From contig JAFPLG010000039.1 of NCBI GenBank assembly GCA_017402895.1, positions 1 to 8,105 on the forward strand: a stretch of DNA of 8,105 nucleotides. Direction: 5' to 3'. Each line of letters begins with the position of its first letter. The first letter of the stretch is position 1. This document shows positions 5,165 to 8,105 of the stretch, in pieces. A program made the translations under genes and the position numbers. This DNA is from Paludibacteraceae bacterium (GTDB taxonomy: Bacteria > Bacteroidota > Bacteroidia > Bacteroidales > Paludibacteraceae). Below the pieces are notes generated by a model that was not told where the DNA came from, ran no database searches, and was given only the letters and a program-made list of their open reading frames with translations.

Positions 5165-5855
5165 GGAGAATCAATACATACATCGCATAGCCAAAGACAT
5201 GATCCAGTGGATGCCGCTCGCTAAGTTTGAGGGAGAGGTGATTGTGGTGGATCATGACGAACAGATAGCAGAGGCTATTCAGTATCTGAATCGGCAGAAG
5301 GTGGTGGGCGTAGATACCGAGTCGCGTCCGAGTTTCACGCGTGGTGTCCACTACCCTACGGCGCTGGTGCAGATCTCGACCGAAGAGCGTTGCTACCTAT
5401 TTCGGCTGACGCATATCGGTATGCCGCAGCCGCTGGCCGACTTCTTTGCCAACAGCAGTATATGCAAAGTAGGACTGGCCTTCCGGGACGATATCAACGG
5501 ACTGCGTCGCCGGCGGGATTTCAAGCCCAGAAACTGCATTGACCTGCAGTCGATGGTTGGCAAGTACGGCATCCTGGATTTAGGATTGCAGAAGATGTTC
5601 GCTATCTGCTTTGGCAAGAAGATATCCAAGTCGCAGCAGTTGACCAACTGGGAGAACAGCCACCTGACACCGGAGCAGGCACGATATGCCTCCACCGACG
5701 CCTGGGCTACGCTGCTGATCTACAAAGATCTAAAAGCGACACAACCCCTGCCGCATAAAGAGGCCGAGGCACTGCGACTGGCTGACCTGGAACAACAACG
5801 GCTGCATCAGCAGGAAGTGCTGGCGGCACGGGAAGCCGACAAACATACGACTTAA
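5151..5855 (+). CDS. 3'-5' exonuclease, RNase D/WRN-like (DEDDy)
   Basis: A 234-residue exonuclease of the DnaQ-like fold, expected to remove nucleotides from 3' ends of RNA or DNA with two metal ions. Motifs seen: Exo I VVGVDTESRPSF (Asp55, Glu57); Exo II around VGLAFRDDINGL (Asp113/114); Exo III RYASTDAWATLLIY (Tyr179, Asp183), the DEDDy pattern. There is no HRDC domain as in full RNase D; the C-terminus from about 203 is a charged helix, perhaps a coiled coil. GTG 5151 is the first start after an in-frame stop at 5145-5147; TTG 5160 is possible, while the first ATG (5199) would cut only non-catalytic residues. It lies 10 bases after the DUF5063 stop, within a tandem array, and probably shares its transcript. 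The natural substrate cannot be told from sequence. Confidence 0.88.
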   Translation: MKGLKENQYIHRIAKDMIQWMPLAKFEGEVIVVDHDEQIAEAIQYLNRQKVVGVDTESRPSFTRGVHYPTALVQISTEERCYLFRLTHIGMPQPLADFFANSSICKVGLAFRDDINGLRRRRDFKPRNCIDLQSMVGKYGILDLGLQKMFAICFGKKISKSQQLTNWENSHLTPEQARYASTDAWATLLIYKDLKATQPLPHKEAEALRLADLEQQRLHQQEVLAAREADKHTT

Positions 5856-5906
5856 TCTCGATATAATCCCGATCACTACATCTATAACATAAATAAAATC
5901 AGACAG

Positions 5907-7322
5907 ATGAAACGCACATTATCTTTGTTGCTCGGACTACTGCTGGTTCTGAGCGTAAATGCCAAAATAAAATACGTCTTTTATTTTATCGGTGACGGTA
6001 TGGGTACGAACCAGGTATTGGCTGCCGAGATGTATCGCGCTGAATTGCAAGGCGGCGTAGGGCGCGTCCCCACCTGCATGAGTCAGTTCCCCGTTTCCGG
6101 ACAGATCAGCACCTACTCGGCCAGCAATGGTATCACCGATTCCTCGGCTGCCGGCACATGTCTGGCCACAGGGCACAAGACCAACAACGGCGTGCTGGGA
6201 CTGGGTCCGAAAGGAGATACACTCACCACTATAGCCGAGACACTGAAGCAACAAGGATGGAGCATCGGCATCATGACGTCGGTGGCCATCGACCATGCCA
6301 CGCCTGGTGCGTTCTACGGCCACGACCAGAAACGCGGTCACTACTACGAGATTGGTCAGCAACTGACCCGCAGCGGATTTGACTTCTTCGGTGGCGCAGG
6401 TTTTCATTATCCGCAAGGCAAGCATGGTGATAAGGAAGTGAATCTATACGACCTGACCGAGAAAGCGGGATACACCATCACGCGTTCGTATGACGAGGCA
6501 CAACGTCACCTGAATGATCAAAAACTCATCCTAATCCAACCGGGCGATACGGGTACGGCTAATAGCGATTGTATCGGTTATGCCATCGATCAGCATACAG
6601 AGAACTCGACGTTGAAGCAGATTGTGAGCACTGCCATTCCATTTTTGGAGCGCAAACAGAAACCCTTCTTTATGATGGTGGAGGGCGGCATGATCGACTA
6701 TGCCTGTCATGGGGATGACGGACGCACGGCTATTGATGAGGTATGGGCGATGGACGAAGCACTAGAAGTGGCCTACCGTTTCTACCTGCGTCACCCGGAC
6801 GAGACGTTGATTGTTGTGACGGCCGATCATGAGACAGGCGGCATGGCACTAGGTAACTCAGACTACACACTCAACCTGCAGATTCTGCAGCATCAGAAGT
6901 GTTCGTCCTGGGTGCTGAGCGACCGCTTCACAGGACTCTTCCAACACGGCACACCCACCTGGGAACAAGTACAGCAAGTATGGCGCGACAACCTGGGATT
7001 CTGGGGCCCGGTGTCGATCAGCGAAGACGAAGAGAAGGAACTGCGCGAGGCGTATCAGAAAGCCGTTCAGCACGAGGGGGAAGACATGAAAACGATGTAT
7101 AAAGACATCAACCAACTGGGGAGTGTCGGCATAGAAATACTAAACCGCAAATCGAAACTAGGTTGGACCAGCAATGCGCATACGGGGCATGCCGTTCCGG
7201 TGTTTGCCGCCGGTGTAGGTGCCGAACTCTTCACGGGTTGGCATGACAATAGTCAAGTGGCTCCGCTTATTCTTCAGGCGATTCAGCAATCTGCTGCAAA
7301 GCCGCGCAAATGTCGTCATTAG
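5907..7322 (+). CDS. Secreted alkaline phosphatase (PhoA family)
   Basis: A 471-residue phosphomonoesterase releasing phosphate from organic esters outside the cytoplasm. Residues 1-19 are a signal peptide (MKRTLSLLLGLLLVLSVNA). Active-site landmarks: FIGDGMG (metal Asp30); ITDSSAAGT with nucleophile Ser79; SVAIDHATPGAF near 124-135; MVEGGMIDYACHGDD near 256-270 (Glu, Asp and His metal ligands); VTADHETGG near 302-310; and SNAHTGHAVPVFA near 420-433 with the last metal His. All are present, so it should be active. The start is 51 bases after the exonuclease; I see no clear promoter there, so it may be read from upstream. The last dozen residues (QQSAAKPRKCRH) go beyond where relatives seem to end and are encoded opposite the recX 3' end, a 56-base overlap. 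I did not assign phoA because several alkaline phosphatase subfamilies exist. Confidence 0.93.
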   Translation: MKRTLSLLLGLLLVLSVNAKIKYVFYFIGDGMGTNQVLAAEMYRAELQGGVGRVPTCMSQFPVSGQISTYSASNGITDSSAAGTCLATGHKTNNGVLGLGPKGDTLTTIAETLKQQGWSIGIMTSVAIDHATPGAFYGHDQKRGHYYEIGQQLTRSGFDFFGGAGFHYPQGKHGDKEVNLYDLTEKAGYTITRSYDEAQRHLNDQKLILIQPGDTGTANSDCIGYAIDQHTENSTLKQIVSTAIPFLERKQKPFFMMVEGGMIDYACHGDDGRTAIDEVWAMDEALEVAYRFYLRHPDETLIVVTADHETGGMALGNSDYTLNLQILQHQKCSSWVLSDRFTGLFQHGTPTWEQVQQVWRDNLGFWGPVSISEDEEKELREAYQKAVQHEGEDMKTMYKDINQLGSVGIEILNRKSKLGWTSNAHTGHAVPVFAAGVGAELFTGWHDNSQVAPLILQAIQQSAAKPRKCRH

Positions 7323-7599
7323 GCAGACGCAGCTGATACAGGCCGGCACGTATTTTCTCCACAGGCCATCGATTGATTCGGTAATGGTCGTGTACATACG
7401 CACGACAGAATCGTGCCGTATCGATATAGTTTTGTTCCTCGAGATGGGCGAGAATGGATTGTCGCTGTTCTTCGTCAGCACCCCACTGATAGAGTTTCTG
7501 ACGAACCTGAAGCGGACAGCGCTCTGCACGCGCACAATAATGCTCGGCCTTAGCGCGCAATTCGTCCGTAGAGTATTCGGGCCTGGTTGTACGTATCAT
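7267..7599 (-). CDS. recX: RecX family regulatory protein, shortened
   Basis: RecX binds RecA filaments and limits strand exchange. Bacteroidota members are, as I recall, about 150-160 residues built from three-helix repeats; this one has 110. Seen: the first repeat around AEHYCARAERCPLQVRQKL (18-36, with YCARAERC typical of the phylum) and the second around YIDTARFCRAYVHDHYRINRWPVEKIRAGL (58-87), then IPN-like RLPNDDICAAL; the third repeat is missing. Downstream bases in the same frame read AEPLDYCHANP and then stop, with no sign of a lost third repeat. The 3' end overlaps the alkaline phosphatase by 56 bases. The ATG start at 7599 lies inside the end of prmC (50-base overlap), and the family N-terminus supports it; a TTG a little further in is the only other candidate. 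Expression is probably coupled to prmC. Confidence 0.88.
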   Translation of the reverse strand: MIRTTRPEYSTDELRAKAEHYCARAERCPLQVRQKLYQWGADEEQRQSILAHLEEQNYIDTARFCRAYVHDHYRINRWPVEKIRAGLYQLRLPNDDICAALQQIAESPEE

Positions 7600-8105
7600 A
7601 ATGTAGGGTTATATCCTGATATCCAAGTTCTTGCATCATCGTCAGCATATCCTCCGCATATTGCGGATTGATCTCAAAGAAGAGCCACTCGCCCAAGCGC
7701 AGTTCGGCTATACGCCGATAAAAACGCAGCGGGTCGTTATCCGGCACGAATAGAGCAGTGTGCGGTTCGTAGTCCAGCACATTGCGGTCCATCAGCGCTC
7801 GTTCACTCTCCGCTATGTAAGGAGGGTTAGAAACGACCACGTCGCAGGAATTGAAAATTGAAAATTGAGAATTGAAAATTTGCTCATCGAAGATATCTAC
7901 CTGTTGGAAATCCACGTCCAGACGGTTGCGGCGGGCATTCTCTCGCGCCACCTCAATAGCCTCCCGGGAAATATCGAGTCCCGTCACTTGCCAATCGGGA
8001 TGGGCCTGCTTCAACGCCAACGCTATACATCCGCTCCCTGTGCCGATGTCGAGGATTCGGGTTAGCGGGTTAGTGGTTAGTGGGTTAGTGGGAGTCCACG
8101 CGCCA
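7550..8105 (-). CDS. prmC: Release factor glutamine methyltransferase PrmC (N-terminus cut off)
   Basis: Methylates the Gln of the GGQ motif in peptide-chain release factors using S-adenosylmethionine. The frame is open to the window edge, so the N-terminal helical domain lies outside; about 184 C-terminal residues are seen. Motifs: SAM-binding RILDIGTGSGCIALAL (8055-8017 region), VTGLDISREAIEVARENA (motif II), VVVSNPPYI (catalytic NPPY) and FFEINPQYAEDM. Two stretches do not look like the family. Just before motif I the protein reads TPTNPLTTNPLT, encoded by an 8-base array (8059-8092); just before NPPY it reads IFNSQFSIFNS, encoded by a 7-base array (7849-7880). Both keep the frame open and sit in loops, so the enzyme may still work. 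The 3' end overlaps recX by 50 bases. Confidence 0.94.
   Translation of the reverse strand, partial: GAWTPTNPLTTNPLTRILDIGTGSGCIALALKQAHPDWQVTGLDISREAIEVARENARRNRLDVDFQQVDIFDEQIFNSQFSIFNSCDVVVSNPPYIAESERALMDRNVLDYEPHTALFVPDNDPLRFYRRIAELRLGEWLFFEINPQYAEDMLTMMQELGYQDITLHYDTYNQARILYGRIAR
7849..7880. repeat. AATTGAA 7-base array inside prmC
   Basis: AATT at 7849, 7856, 7863, 7870 and 7877: four full units (AATTGAA three times, AATTGAG once) plus a partial fifth. On the coding (minus) strand it is translated in frame as IFNSQFSIFNS directly before the strand leading to NPPY. Because 7 is not a multiple of 3, only changes of three units keep prmC in frame. Confidence 0.9.
8059..8092. repeat. GGGTTAGT 8-base array inside prmC
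   Basis: Units GGGTTAGC (8059-8066), GGGTTAGT (8067-8074), GGTTAGT (8075-8081) and GGGTTAGT (8082-8089), then GGG. One unit is a base short, which with three 8-base units keeps the minus-strand frame open. It is translated as TNPL/T repeats just before the SAM-binding motif, where relatives have a short linker. Confidence 0.88.

Noticed and set aside
5222..5229. TAAGTTTG, a match to the -7 promoter box
   Set aside because: It is internal to the exonuclease gene with no gene start downstream to serve.
5920..5927. TATCTTTG, a match to the -7 promoter box
   Set aside because: It lies inside the alkaline phosphatase signal-peptide codons, downstream of its ATG, with no TTTG box at the right distance.
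7180..7266. A frameshift hiding the missing end of recX
   Set aside because: The bases past the recX stop encode conserved alkaline phosphatase residues on the other strand, and no minus frame there continues RecX homology that I can see; a true truncation fits better.
8059..8092. Telomere-like GGGTTAG repeat
   Set aside because: Only four units, in a bacterial coding frame that stays open through them; it is a short array, not a chromosome end.

Overview
This window looks like chromosomal DNA from a member of the Bacteroidales (Bacteroidota); I cannot name the genus. The case rests on four things: a short 286-residue primary sigma factor of the Bacteroidota type, promoters of the TTTG / TAnnTTTG kind, genes without Shine-Dalgarno sequences, and a set of housekeeping proteins (Mpl-like ligase, DUF5063 protein, RNase D-like exonuclease, RprY-like regulator) that look typical of that order. 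Gene density is high. I see no phage genes, transposase or CRISPR array.

Layout. 1-1209 (+) is the 3' part of a peptidoglycan-recycling Mur ligase (mpl). It is followed by tRNA-Arg(UCU) at 1218-1291. A 258-base gene-free stretch (1292-1549) carries a second copy of the tRNA 3' end and several inverted repeats, and ends at rpoD (1550-2410, +). On the other strand, a response regulator (3845-4534), ribulose-phosphate epimerase rpe (3177-3821) and a secreted beta-barrel protein (2415-3167) lie head to tail and probably form one transcript; the last meets rpoD tail to tail with 4 bases between. A compact divergent promoter region (4535-4627) separates the regulator from a plus-strand pair: a DUF5063 protein (4628-5140) and a DEDDy-type 3'-5' exonuclease (5151-5855). 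A secreted alkaline phosphatase follows (5907-7322). It runs 56 bases into a shortened recX (7267-7599, -), which itself overlaps the end of prmC (7550-8105, -, cut by the window edge).

Most genes are housekeeping: cell-wall recycling, transcription initiation, pentose phosphate metabolism, RNA processing, phosphate scavenging, recombination control and release-factor methylation. The unusual content is of four kinds. (1) Short tandem arrays with 7- or 8-base periods appear at four places, twice inside prmC where they are translated as in-frame inserts, once spanning the stop and start codons of the DUF5063/exonuclease pair, and once in the regulator/rpe gap. (2) The response regulator lacks the phospho-accepting aspartate. 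(3) Its promoter implies an essentially leaderless mRNA, and a 19-bp palindrome sits between the two divergent promoters. (4) The 3' end of the tRNA gene is duplicated 114 bp downstream, like an attachment-site scar. I found no convincing new multi-gene system; these are local oddities.
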